A stretch of 64,000 bases of DNA from JANYGA01 sp031420415 (lineage in GTDB: Bacteria > Vulcanimicrobiota > Vulcanimicrobiia > Vulcanimicrobiales > Vulcanimicrobiaceae), in assembly GCA_031420415.1 (NCBI GenBank), contig JANOMT010000020.1, positions 71,263 to 135,262 on the forward strand. Direction: 5' to 3'. The notes beneath the pieces are model-generated. The model ran no database searches. It was not told the origin of the DNA and saw only the letters and a program-made list of their open reading frames with translations. Position 1 is the stretch's first letter, and each line of letters starts with the position of its first letter. A program made the position numbers and the translations under genes. Positions 54,224 through 61,895 of the stretch are shown one piece after another.

Positions 54224-55156
54224 CTAGTTGCGCCCGGTCTCGCGCACGAGCGTCTCGATCTGGCGCGCCGTTGCTTCGATATCGCTCTCGTATTTTAGCA
54301 AGACGTTTAGCGTTTCGCGTGCGGCGATCGCGTCGAGCTCGCCCGGATGGAGCAAAAGGATCGTCTTCGCCCAATCGATCGTCTCGCTGATCGACGGCGA
54401 TTTGCGAAGTTCGAGCGTGCGCAACCGTTGCACGAACGCGACCAGATGCGCGCGCAAGTTCGCATCGAGACCGGGCACGCGTGCGTCGAGGATCCGCTCT
54501 TCGCGCTCGCGACTGGGAAAACCGATGTGGAGGTGGAGGCAACGGCGTTTGAGCGCGTCACCGAGATCGCGCGTGTCGTTGGATGTGAGGATCACGAGCG
54601 GCGCGACGGTCGCGGCGATCGTGCCGAGTTCGGGAATCGTCACCTGAAAGTCGGAGAGTAATTCGAGAAGAAACGCCTCGAACTCCTGATCCGATTTATC
54701 GATCTCATCGATCAGTAAGACCGCGCCGTTGGGTTCTTGCAACGCGCGCAAGAGCGGCCGCGCCGCGAGAAATTCCGGTGCGAAGAATACGTCTTCGGTC
54801 GCATGGAGGCGCGCCATCGCTTCGCCGAGCGTGCTCGCATCTTTGAGCTCTTCGCCTAGCCGATCGCGCAAGATCTGCGTATACAGCAGTTGCTTGCCGT
54901 ACTTCCATTCATACAGTGCCTTTGCTTCATCGAGTCCGTCATAACACTGTAGGCGCACGAGCGGCAGGCCGAGAAACGCTGCGGCGGCTTTTGCGAGTTC
55001 GGTCTTGCCGACGCCCGCCGGGCCTTCGACGAGAATCGGCTTGCGGAGTTTGAGTGCGAGGAAGATGGCCGTCGCGATCGGGCGATCGGTCACGTAGCCC
55101 GCAGCGTTTAAGCCTTCGGTGACGGAATCGATGGAATCGATGCGTAGCTCGTTCAC
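54224..55156 (-). CDS. MoxR-family AAA+ ATPase
   Basis: MoxR ATPases act as chaperones that insert cofactors or activate partner complexes with a VWA protein. The 310 residues show Walker A (LVEGPAGVGKTELAKAAAAF), the MoxR insertion (LQCYDGLDEAKALYEWKYGK), Walker B with VLLIDEIDKSDQEF, sensor 1 (VILTSNDTRDLGDALKRRCL) and the sensor 2 lid. The GTG start overlaps the selD stop (GTGA), and the stop is followed after 5 bases by the CoxE-like gene. This three-gene coupling is the main clue to function. Confidence 0.93.
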   Translation of the reverse strand: MNELRIDSIDSVTEGLNAAGYVTDRPIATAIFLALKLRKPILVEGPAGVGKTELAKAAAAFLGLPLVRLQCYDGLDEAKALYEWKYGKQLLYTQILRDRLGEELKDASTLGEAMARLHATEDVFFAPEFLAARPLLRALQEPNGAVLLIDEIDKSDQEFEAFLLELLSDFQVTIPELGTIAATVAPLVILTSNDTRDLGDALKRRCLHLHIGFPSREREERILDARVPGLDANLRAHLVAFVQRLRTLELRKSPSISETIDWAKTILLLHPGELDAIAARETLNVLLKYESDIEATARQIETLVRETGRN

Positions 55157-56196
55157 GCGACGACGACGATGCCGCTACCGGCTTCCACACGTCCGATCAC
55201 GGCGCCGAGCGCATCGGGTTCGTGTAACGCTGAAAGCAAGGCATCGAGTTCGTCTGGACCCACGGCGATCAGCAACCCGCCACTGGTTTGCGCGTCGCTA
55301 AAGAGCAGCTGGAGATCTTCGGGAACGTCCGCTTCGAAGGTCGTGAAGGCGGCGTGTTCGCGCGCGTTGGCACGCGAGCCACCGGGCGAGATACCGACGG
55401 CGAACATCTCGCGCGCGAGCGCATAGACGGGTACCTGCCCGGCCGAGATGCGAAAGCGAACGCCGCTCGCACGCGCCATTTCGTTGCCGTGACCGAGCAG
55501 ACCGTAGCCCGTCACGTCCGTTGCGGCGTGCACGCCCGCCGCAATCATTGCCGTTGCGGCCGCGGCATTGAGTGTCGTCATCCAGCGGATCGCATCTTCG
55601 ATCTGCGTGACGTCGACGGCGCCTTTTTTCAGTGCCGAACCAAGGATGCCCGTGCCGAGCGGTTTCGTGAGCACGAGTATGTCGCCGACGCGCGCGCCGG
55701 CATTGGTGATGATGCGATCGGGATGAATCGTGCCGGTGACGGCCATACCGTATTTGGGCTCGTCGTCTTTGACGGTATGGCCGCCAAGAATCGAGACGCC
55801 CGCGGCGCGCGCAACCTCGGCACCGCCCGCAAGGATGCGTGCGAGTATTTCTGGGCCGAGCTCTTCCATCGGATAGGTCGCGATGTTGAGTGCCGTGATC
55901 GGCGTGCCGCCCATCGCGTAGATATCGGAGAGGGCGTTCGTCGCGGCGATGCGGCCGAAATCGTACGGATCGTCGACGATGGGCGTGAAAAAGTCGACCG
56001 TCTGCACGAGCGCGAGATCGTCGCTAAGGCGAAAGACGCCCGCATCGTCGCTCGTGCCGAAGCCGAGCAACATGCGGGGGTCCGTCGATTGGGGCAGGTC
56101 GCGCAACACGTGCGCGAGATCGGCGGAGCCGACTTTGCTCGCTCAACCACCGCCCGACGTGATCGCCGTCAGACGGATCTTTTCACCGGGGGTCAC
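55153..56196 (-). CDS. selD: Selenophosphate synthase SelD, probably a selenoprotein read through UGA
   Basis: SelD makes selenophosphate from selenide and ATP for selenocysteine and other selenium uses. Reading only from the GTG at 56109 gives a protein lacking the catalytic N-terminus. The same frame upstream encodes KIRLTAITSGGG, then TGA (56145-56143), then ASKV. This aligns with the SelD motif RLT...G.GC/U..K, with the TGA at the Cys/Sec position (residue 18; Cys17 in E. coli SelD). The GTG at 56196 is preceded by GAGAAG, giving 347 residues, the E. coli length. Other motifs are intact: DFFTPIVDDPYDFGRIAATN, ILGGHTVKDDEP, DVTGYGLLGHGNEM and DAQTSGGLL. It overlaps MoxR (GTGA). Confidence 0.85.
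56114..56142 (-). promoter_or_regulatory. SECIS-like hairpin directly after the selD UGA codon
   Basis: Starting at the base after TGA, GCGAG pairs with CTCGC (5 base pairs). A CAAA bulge is followed by a second stem, GTCGGC with GCCGAT (one G-U pair), closed by a TCC loop. Bacterial SECIS elements lie just 3' of the UGA inside the coding sequence, as here. The small loop lacks the guanine often present, so the exact fold is uncertain. Confidence 0.55.
56143..56145 (-). other. In-frame UGA proposed to encode selenocysteine in SelD (residue 18)
   Basis: TGA falls exactly where other SelD proteins have the catalytic cysteine or selenocysteine, between GGG and ASK. Sequence on both sides of it is conserved SelD sequence in one frame. 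Confidence 0.8.
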
Positions 56197-56387
56197 TATC
56201 GCTTCTCGGATTTCGACACGTGAGAGTTATACGACATCGAAGCCACCAACACGTCGCCTGGATCGCGCAGTTCCACCTCGACCGCAAACTCTGTGTTCCC
56301 GCGTCGCGGATCGAGCCTCGGGCGCGTTCGGCAAAGTGCATCGATACGCCCATCCGCGCTTCGATCGTCGCGCAGACCACGAATCAC
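56196..56387 (-). CDS. Possible small protein of unknown function upstream of selD
   Basis: A 63-residue reading frame from a GTG at 56387 ends with TAG overlapping the selD GTG (TAGTG), the coupling pattern used throughout this genome. Its C-terminal half (EFAVEVELRDPGDVLVASMS) looks protein-like, while the N-terminal half is arginine-rich and unconvincing. No family is recognised. It could instead be leader sequence between selD and the divergent aminotransferase gene. Confidence 0.35.
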   Translation of the reverse strand: MIRGLRDDRSADGRIDALCRTRPRLDPRRGNTEFAVEVELRDPGDVLVASMSYNSHVSKSEKR

Positions 56388-56441
56388 ACGGCATTTACCG
56401 CTTCGCGCTAGCGGTACCCGTGTGGTACGATCGACCGCAGT

Positions 56442-57608
56442 ATGGCGAAGCAATTGCTCTTCATCCCCGGGCCCGTCGCGTGCGCACCGGCCGTGCTCGA
56501 AGCGATGGCGCGGCCCATGATCGATCATCGCGGCCCCGAATTCGCGGCGCTGCTCGAACGGATCGCCGCGGGCCTGAAACCGATCTTCGGCACGTCGAGC
56601 GATGTCGTCGTTGCGGGGAGCTCGGGAACCGGTGGCCTCGAAGCCGCCGTCGCCAACATGTTCTCACCGGGCCAAAAGGTGCTATCGTGCCCGGTCGGCG
56701 TCTTCGGCAAGCGCCTCGCGACGATCGCTGCGCTCTACGGACTCGATGTCGAGTTTATCGAAACGCCGCTCGGTTCTGCGACCGATCCCGCCGCGCTCGC
56801 CACGCGCCTCGCGGCCGATACGAAGCACGAGATCGCGGGCATCATGCTCACGCACAACGAGACATCGACGGGCGTGCAAAACGATATGGCGGCACTCGCT
56901 GCGGCGATCGGCGATCATCCGGCCACCGTCGTCGTCGATAGCGTCAGCGGTCTCGGCGCATCGGAATTTCTGATGGATGCGTGGGGCTTCGATGTCGTCG
57001 TCACCGCATCGCAGAAGGCCCTCGCCGTCCCGCCGGGTATGGCGATGATCGCGGTGAGTGCGCGCGCGTGGGAACGCATGGGCGATGCGAAAGAACCGAA
57101 GTTTTATTTCGATCTGCGGAAAGCGCGCGAGTTCGCGGCCCTCGGCCAGACGCCGTGGACGCCGCCCGTCTCCATCGCCTACGCACTCGACGTCGCGATC
57201 GAACGTTATCATGCCGAAGGCGCCGCGAACGTCTATGCGCGTCACGCGCGCTATTCGGCCGCGATCCATGCCTTCGCGGAAGCGTCGTGCGTGCGCGTCT
57301 TTTCGCAACCGGGAGCACACTCGGTAACGGTGACTTCGATGCACGTTCCCGCGGGGCTCGAAGCGGGAAAGATTCGCACGACGCTCCGCGACGAGCACGA
57401 CATCATTTTCGGCGGCGGTCAGGCCGAACTCAAAGGCAAGATCGTTCGCATGGGCACGATGGGCGATCTCTCGAACGACGATATGCTCCGTGGCTTCGAT
57501 GCTTTCGAAACCGTGCTCCGCGCGCAGGGCCACGCGATCGAAGCGGGTTGCGGCAGTGCCGCCGCGCGCGCGACGCTCGAAGGTGCGGTCCTCGCGGGAA
57601 CCCGCTGA
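56442..57608 (+). CDS. Class V aminotransferase (serine/alanine-glyoxylate type)
   Basis: This PLP enzyme probably transaminates serine or alanine with glyoxylate or pyruvate. The 388 residues include LFIPGPVACAPAVLEAMARP, the PLP-phosphate segment AGSSGTGGLEAAVANMF, LTHNETSTGVQNDM, the aspartate in VVDSVSGLGASEF and the PLP lysine in VVTASQKALAVPPGM. It is preceded by a 54-base region containing TACGAT as a weak -10. It is divergent from the selD operon. The related PucG and phosphoserine families cannot be excluded. Confidence 0.9.
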   Translation: MAKQLLFIPGPVACAPAVLEAMARPMIDHRGPEFAALLERIAAGLKPIFGTSSDVVVAGSSGTGGLEAAVANMFSPGQKVLSCPVGVFGKRLATIAALYGLDVEFIETPLGSATDPAALATRLAADTKHEIAGIMLTHNETSTGVQNDMAALAAAIGDHPATVVVDSVSGLGASEFLMDAWGFDVVVTASQKALAVPPGMAMIAVSARAWERMGDAKEPKFYFDLRKAREFAALGQTPWTPPVSIAYALDVAIERYHAEGAANVYARHARYSAAIHAFAEASCVRVFSQPGAHSVTVTSMHVPAGLEAGKIRTTLRDEHDIIFGGGQAELKGKIVRMGTMGDLSNDDMLRGFDAFETVLRAQGHAIEAGCGSAAARATLEGAVLAGTR

Positions 57609-57618
57609 TCTTCTCGCG

Positions 57619-58158
57619 CTAGACGCGGTGGCGGGTGAAGAGTTCGGTAGCGAAAGGTTTGACGAACGGCGGCAGCGCGACGCGGAGCGCTGCGTCGATC
57701 TTCCGGTTCGGGGCTTGCAGAAAGGCGATGGCGCGCGAATGGTGGAGATCGTCGCGCAGCGTCGGTGTGAGCGGGAAAAAAAGCGCGGCAAAAACGATCG
57801 CCCAGCTTAGGACCAGCGCCTTTGCGCAGCCGACCACCGCGCCGAAGAGCGCGTTGACCGTGCTGATGATCGGGAGTTTCGCAATCGTCGCGAGCGCCAT
57901 CCCGAGCGCGTAGACGATCGCGTACGCGGCTGCCGCATAGAGTAAGAGTCCCGTGATGTGCGCGCTGGCACCGCCCATGTGCGTGCGATCGTTGATCCAC
58001 ACGTCCCACGTGCCGCGGTACGCGAAGCCCGCAGCGATTGCGAAGGCGAGCGCGACCGCGCCCGCGAGTTCGCGCACGAAACCGCGCTTGAAGCCCGAAA
58101 GCGTGCCCAGGAGTAAGATGAGGGCGAGCGCGAGATCGGGCCACGCAAATCCGTTCAC
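57619..58158 (-). CDS. CvpA-family membrane protein
   Basis: The 179-residue product starts NGFAWPDLALALILLLGTLS and GFKRGFVRELAGAVAL, the classic CvpA opening. About four membrane segments and a basic C-terminus follow. CvpA proteins affect colicin V production and envelope stress; their biochemical role is not settled. The GTG at 58158 overlaps the pheT stop (GTGA), so it is co-translated with pheT. It ends 10 bases after the convergent aminotransferase gene. Confidence 0.85.
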   Translation of the reverse strand: MNGFAWPDLALALILLLGTLSGFKRGFVRELAGAVALAFAIAAGFAYRGTWDVWINDRTHMGGASAHITGLLLYAAAAYAIVYALGMALATIAKLPIISTVNALFGAVVGCAKALVLSWAIVFAALFFPLTPTLRDDLHHSRAIAFLQAPNRKIDAALRVALPPFVKPFATELFTRHRV

Positions 58159-60527
58159 GACCGAATCGTCGCCCCGCAACGTTCGCGCAACCGTTCGAGA
58201 ATCGCTGCGACTTCGGCGTCGGCATCGGCATCGGTGAGTGTCGCATCGTGGCGCCCGAAGACGACGCGAACGGCGATGCTCTTGCGGCCATCTGCAATCT
58301 GCGATCCGCGGTATTCATCGAAGACCATGACGTCGACGATCGTGCTCTCGGGCGTATCGCGAATCACGTGTTCGATCTCTTTCGCGGGCATCTCGGGTCC
58401 GACGACGAGCGCGAGATCGCGCCCGACGGCCGGGAATTTCGACATCACGCGATACGTCGGCACGCGATACATGGGCAGATCGGAAAAACGCATCCACCCC
58501 GCATAGACGCGAGCGTCGAGATCGAAGGCCGCGAGCAAACGCGGATCGAGCGCGCCGACCGTCGCGGCGTCGTCGCCGTCGATCACGAGCGACGCGGTCT
58601 TGCCGGGATGCCATCCCGCAAGCGTCGTCGTGACCGTCTCCGGCGCACGACCGCAGAGTACGCGCAAGAGCGCCTCGGACTCGCCTTTGAATTGCAAGAA
58701 GCCCGTATCGCGCCATGGCGGATCCTCGCCGCGCGGTAACGCGAGAAGCCACGCGACGCCGGAGGTCTCGTTCGGTTCGGGCGCATCGGCGAAAACGCGA
58801 CCGATCTCGAAGGCGCGATAGGCCCCGTCGCCGCGATACTTCGCTGCTAAAACAATGAGGGCGGGTACGAGCGAGAAGCGCAGGTAGCGCTGGTCCTCCG
58901 AAAGCGGATTGCCAATCTCGAGCACGTCACCCGGTAGCGAGACGTTTACGCGCGCGTAGGCCTGCGCGATCGTCGCGGGTTGGAGTGAGAGCGAGATCGC
59001 CTCGCGATAACCGATCGCGGCAAGTGCGTGTGCGACGCGTCGTTCGTCGCGATACGCTTGGCTCGGAACGGCATGATCGAAGACGGGCGGCATGACGGCC
59101 TCGATGCGATCATAGCCGACGATGCGCGCGATCTCTTCGATCACGTCTTCGGCGATGCGAATATCGCCCCGCCAAAAGGGCGCGACGACCGCAAGCGATG
59201 TGGAATGCGACGCGCCATGCACGTTAAAGCCCAGATGACCGAGGGCGGTCGTGGCTTCGGCTGCCGTAACGCTCATCCCGAGTAGGGCTTCGATCCGGTC
59301 GAGCGTGACCGCGATTGGCGCAGGTTGCGCGAGTGGTGCGCCGACGGCGAAAGGCGCGTGCGCCGTGGCGCCGAGCGACTCCAAGAGAAACGTGGTTCGC
59401 GCGGCGGCCCAATCGGCGAGGCCGGGCGGGAGCCCCTTTTCGTGGCGCGTCGCAGCTTCGGTCCGCAGGCCGAGGGCCACGCTCATGCGGCGTACGCGAG
59501 GGCCCGAGAAGGTCGCGGCTTCCACGAGAATCTCCGTCGTCGCAGACGTGATCTCGCTCGTGGCACCGCCCTTGAGGCCCGCGATGCCCTGCGGCTCGGC
59601 GGCATCCGCGATCACGAGGAATCGTGCGTCGAGCGTGCGATCCGCTTCATCGAGCGTGCGCATCGTCTCGCCCGCGCGCGCGTCGCGCGCGACGAGCGTT
59701 CCGCCCGCGATACGTGCGGCATCGTAGAAATGGAGCGGTTGCGCGGTTTCGAACATCACGAAGTTCGAAACGTCGACGAGACTGTTGATCGGTCGTTGGC
59801 CCGCGAGCGCGAGTCGGACGCGCATCCAAAACGGTGCGGGCGCGACGGTCACGTTGGAAAAGCGTTGACCGACGAAGCGCGTACAATCGGCACTCTCGAT
59901 CGAGACGGTGATGGCGTGCGTATCGCTCGCCGTCGTCGACGCCGCGACGGCGAGCGCGGGTTCGACGATCGCGACTCCGAGCGATGCCGCGAGCTCGCGC
60001 GCGAGGCCGACGATCGACATCGTGTCGACGCGGTTCGCCGTAATCTCGACATCGAGCACGTCGTCGTTGAGGCGGAACATCTCGATGAAATCCGCCCCGA
60101 TCGGGAGGGTCGTCTCGAGTTGCATGATGCCGTCTTCGAACCACGCGCCTTCGAGGCCGAGCTCTTCGGCGGAACACAACATGCCTTGCGATGCGATGCC
60201 GCGCATCTTGCGCGGCCCGATCGTGAGGCCGACGAGTTCCGCGCCGATGATCGCGACGGGCACGACCTGACCTGCAGCGACGTTCGTGGCCGCAGTCGCG
60301 ATCGTGAGCGCTCGGTCGGTTCCGATATCGACGGTGCAGACTTGCAGACGATCGGCATCGGGATGTTTCTCGACACGCGTCAATCTTCCGATGCGCACGC
60401 CCGAGAGGTTGGGGCGACGCACGATATCGTCGACGGGAAAGCCGAGCGTCGCGAGACGTGCCGCGATGTCATCGGTCGAGAGATCGATTGTGAGATAGTC
60501 GCGTAGCCACGCGATCGGTAACTTCAT
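58155..60527 (-). CDS. pheT: Phenylalanyl-tRNA synthetase beta subunit
   Basis: PheT pairs with PheS to charge tRNA-Phe and edits mischarged Tyr-tRNA. The 790 residues begin MKLPIAWLRDYLTIDLSTDD. A tRNA-binding OB domain follows (about 40-150; VEKHPDADRLQVCTVDIG, MRGIASQGMLCSAEELGL), then the B3/B4 editing and B5 domains, the catalytic-like core (SLSLQPATIAQ, IGNPLSEDQRYLRFSLVPAL) and a C-terminal ferredoxin-fold anticodon-binding domain (YRVMSKFPAVGRDLALVV, FDEYRGSQI). The start lies 2 bases after the pheS stop. Confidence 0.96.
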   Translation of the reverse strand: MKLPIAWLRDYLTIDLSTDDIAARLATLGFPVDDIVRRPNLSGVRIGRLTRVEKHPDADRLQVCTVDIGTDRALTIATAATNVAAGQVVPVAIIGAELVGLTIGPRKMRGIASQGMLCSAEELGLEGAWFEDGIMQLETTLPIGADFIEMFRLNDDVLDVEITANRVDTMSIVGLARELAASLGVAIVEPALAVAASTTASDTHAITVSIESADCTRFVGQRFSNVTVAPAPFWMRVRLALAGQRPINSLVDVSNFVMFETAQPLHFYDAARIAGGTLVARDARAGETMRTLDEADRTLDARFLVIADAAEPQGIAGLKGGATSEITSATTEILVEAATFSGPRVRRMSVALGLRTEAATRHEKGLPPGLADWAAARTTFLLESLGATAHAPFAVGAPLAQPAPIAVTLDRIEALLGMSVTAAEATTALGHLGFNVHGASHSTSLAVVAPFWRGDIRIAEDVIEEIARIVGYDRIEAVMPPVFDHAVPSQAYRDERRVAHALAAIGYREAISLSLQPATIAQAYARVNVSLPGDVLEIGNPLSEDQRYLRFSLVPALIVLAAKYRGDGAYRAFEIGRVFADAPEPNETSGVAWLLALPRGEDPPWRDTGFLQFKGESEALLRVLCGRAPETVTTTLAGWHPGKTASLVIDGDDAATVGALDPRLLAAFDLDARVYAGWMRFSDLPMYRVPTYRVMSKFPAVGRDLALVVGPEMPAKEIEHVIRDTPESTIVDVMVFDEYRGSQIADGRKSIAVRVVFGRHDATLTDADADAEVAAILERLRERCGATIRS

Positions 60528-60529
60528 GT

Positions 60530-61558
60530 TTACGCCAATTCCGCGAGAACGCGTGGATCGTTTTCAAAAAGCACGCGAATATCGTCGATGCCGTGACGCA
60601 CCATCGCGATACGCTCGGGGCCGACGCCAAACGCCCAGCCCGTAACGATGTGCGGGTCGTAGCCGGCTTCGCGTAAGACGTCTGGATGCACCATGCCGGA
60701 CCCGCCGATCTCGATCCATCCCGAACCGCTACACGTCTTGCATCCGGTTCCGTGACAACCGGGGCACGTCGTGTCGACTTCGGCACTCGGTTCCGTGAAC
60801 GGAAAATACGACGGACGGAAACGCACGGCTTGTTGCGGTCCGAAGAGATCGCGGAAGAGGCCGGTGAGGACGCCCTTGAGATGGCCGAGATGGATACCCG
60901 GTGCGACGAGGAGGCCTTCGATCTGATGGAACACGGGCGAGTGCCGCGCATCGATCGCATCGCGGCGATACGCCTTCCCCGGCACGACGATCGCGATCGG
61001 TGGCGGGTAGGCTTGCATCGTGCGTACCTGCATCGGCGATGTGTGCGTGCGCATCAAGAGTCCCGGTCGTAGGTAAAACGAATCGAGGCCTTCGCGCGCG
61101 GGATGGTCGGGTGGAATGTTGAGCGCGTCGAAATTAAAATATTCGGTTTCGATTTCGTTGCCGATTACCACGGCGAATCCGCGACGCTCGAAATACGAAC
61201 ACGTATCTTCGATCGCGCGGCGGACCGGATGGAGCGATCCCATCGCGCGCGTGGTGCCGGGGAACGTGACGTCGACATACCGTTCGAGTTCGGCGTCGAG
61301 CGCGCGGAAGGCGAGCGCGCTTACCGCCGTATCGACGAGCGCTTCGAGACCTGCGACGGCAGCGTTGATGATCTTGCCCGCTTCCGGACGTTCGATCGGT
61401 GGTAACGTGCCGATCGAACGACGCACGAGCGTGATCTCGCCGGTCCGACCGAGGAATCGCACGCGCACGTCTTCGAGGGCGCTCGCATCGGTCGCGAGGG
61501 CGAGCGCTTCGGTCAAGCGATCGGTTAAGTTCAGTAGTTGTTCGTTGAGTGCTGAGAT
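60530..61558 (-). CDS. pheS: Phenylalanyl-tRNA synthetase alpha subunit
   Basis: PheS is the catalytic class II subunit. Motifs include DVRVRFLGRTGEITLVRRSI, TFPGTTRAMGSLHPVRRAIE, RTHTSPMQVRTM, FRPSYFPFTEPSAEVD and AFGVGPERIAMVRHGIDDIR, plus the cysteine-rich CPGCHGTGCKTCSGSG. The start is unusual. The only ATG/GTG/TTG upstream of the conserved part is a TTG at 61594, which lies inside the terminator hairpin. An ATC at 61558 has GGAG 8 bases before it and gives the length expected from other PheS N-termini (342 residues), so it is proposed as the start. Confidence 0.9.
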   Translation of the reverse strand: MSALNEQLLNLTDRLTEALALATDASALEDVRVRFLGRTGEITLVRRSIGTLPPIERPEAGKIINAAVAGLEALVDTAVSALAFRALDAELERYVDVTFPGTTRAMGSLHPVRRAIEDTCSYFERRGFAVVIGNEIETEYFNFDALNIPPDHPAREGLDSFYLRPGLLMRTHTSPMQVRTMQAYPPPIAIVVPGKAYRRDAIDARHSPVFHQIEGLLVAPGIHLGHLKGVLTGLFRDLFGPQQAVRFRPSYFPFTEPSAEVDTTCPGCHGTGCKTCSGSGWIEIGGSGMVHPDVLREAGYDPHIVTGWAFGVGPERIAMVRHGIDDIRVLFENDPRVLAELA

Positions 61559-61583
61559 GGGAGACGCTCCGTCGTGCGCGGAT

Positions 61584-61621
61584 AAAAAAAGCAACGCACG
61601 GCAGTTTCGGCCGTGCGTTGC
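61584..61621 (-). terminator. Strong intrinsic terminator between yqzL and pheS (possible attenuator)
   Basis: A perfect 12-base stem (61621-61610 with 61602-61591) with a 7-base loop is followed by seven Ts on the minus strand. It sits between the only strong promoter (61845-61817) and pheS, so pheST expression through this route would need read-through or controlled antitermination. Confidence 0.85.
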
Positions 61622-61643
61622 AGAGTTCTTTTTTCGTAAAGTT

Positions 61644-61660
61644 CTAGCGGTGGTCGCTAG
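61644..61660 (-). repeat. Hairpin overlapping the yqzL stop codon
   Basis: CTAGCG-N5-CGCTAG is a perfect 6-base inverted repeat. It contains the TAG stop of the small gene and stands 22 bases before the terminator stem. It may be part of a leader RNA structure for pheST. Confidence 0.5.
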
Positions 61661-61755
61661 CCGGCTGGAGACTGATTTACTTGACGATACATCAGATAAG
61701 CGTAAATGGATCCGGTATTCGCGAACAATTTCCAGAAGCGGTCGTGAGTGCGCAT
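61657..61755 (-). CDS. yqzL: YqzL-like small protein (32 residues)
   Basis: From ATG 61755 the frame encodes a 32-residue peptide whose core, DRFWKLFANTGSIYAYLMYR, matches the pattern of Bacillus YqzL-type proteins (FxWKxFxxTGxxxAYLxYK). The function of that family is unknown. GAGAAGGG lies about 13 bases upstream, a little far for a Shine-Dalgarno sequence. The codons are less GC-rich than those of neighbours. The peptide is aromatic (two Phe, one Trp, three Tyr), so a leader-peptide role in pheST attenuation is an alternative. Confidence 0.65.
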   Translation of the reverse strand: MRTHDRFWKLFANTGSIYAYLMYRQVNQSPAG

Positions 61756-61816
61756 CAGTCGGCGTGTACCCTTCTCAAGTTTGTTAGTCGCGGCGTGGCC
61801 GCCTAGAACCTTAGCG

Positions 61817-61845
61817 AGTATAGCATGGGCCCCGAGTCCCGCCAA
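61817..61845 (-). promoter_or_regulatory. Sigma70-like promoter for yqzL-pheST
   Basis: TTGGCG (61845-61840) and TATACT (61822-61817) are 17 bases apart, with TGC before the -10 as in extended -10 promoters. The transcript would start near 61810, leaving about 55 bases before yqzL and about 250 before the pheS ATC. Confidence 0.65.
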
Positions 61846-61895
61846 GACTTGACAACGACGCTAGCGTTAAAGCTTTAGACCTCAAAAATCATACG

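Noticed and set aside
56109..56109. selD start at GTG 56109
   Set aside because: This start removes the catalytic N-terminal motif, which is present upstream in the same frame apart from the UGA.
61756..61812. Possible T-box riboswitch ahead of pheST (AGGGTACACG near 61775)
   Set aside because: Only the first five bases resemble the T-box consensus, the sequence lies far from the terminator rather than just before it, and no specifier-loop arrangement was found.
61657..61845. 62-codon version of the YqzL-like gene starting at TTG 61845
   Set aside because: Its first codons overlap the -35 and -10 of the promoter, so they would not be transcribed; the family match starts after ATG 61755.
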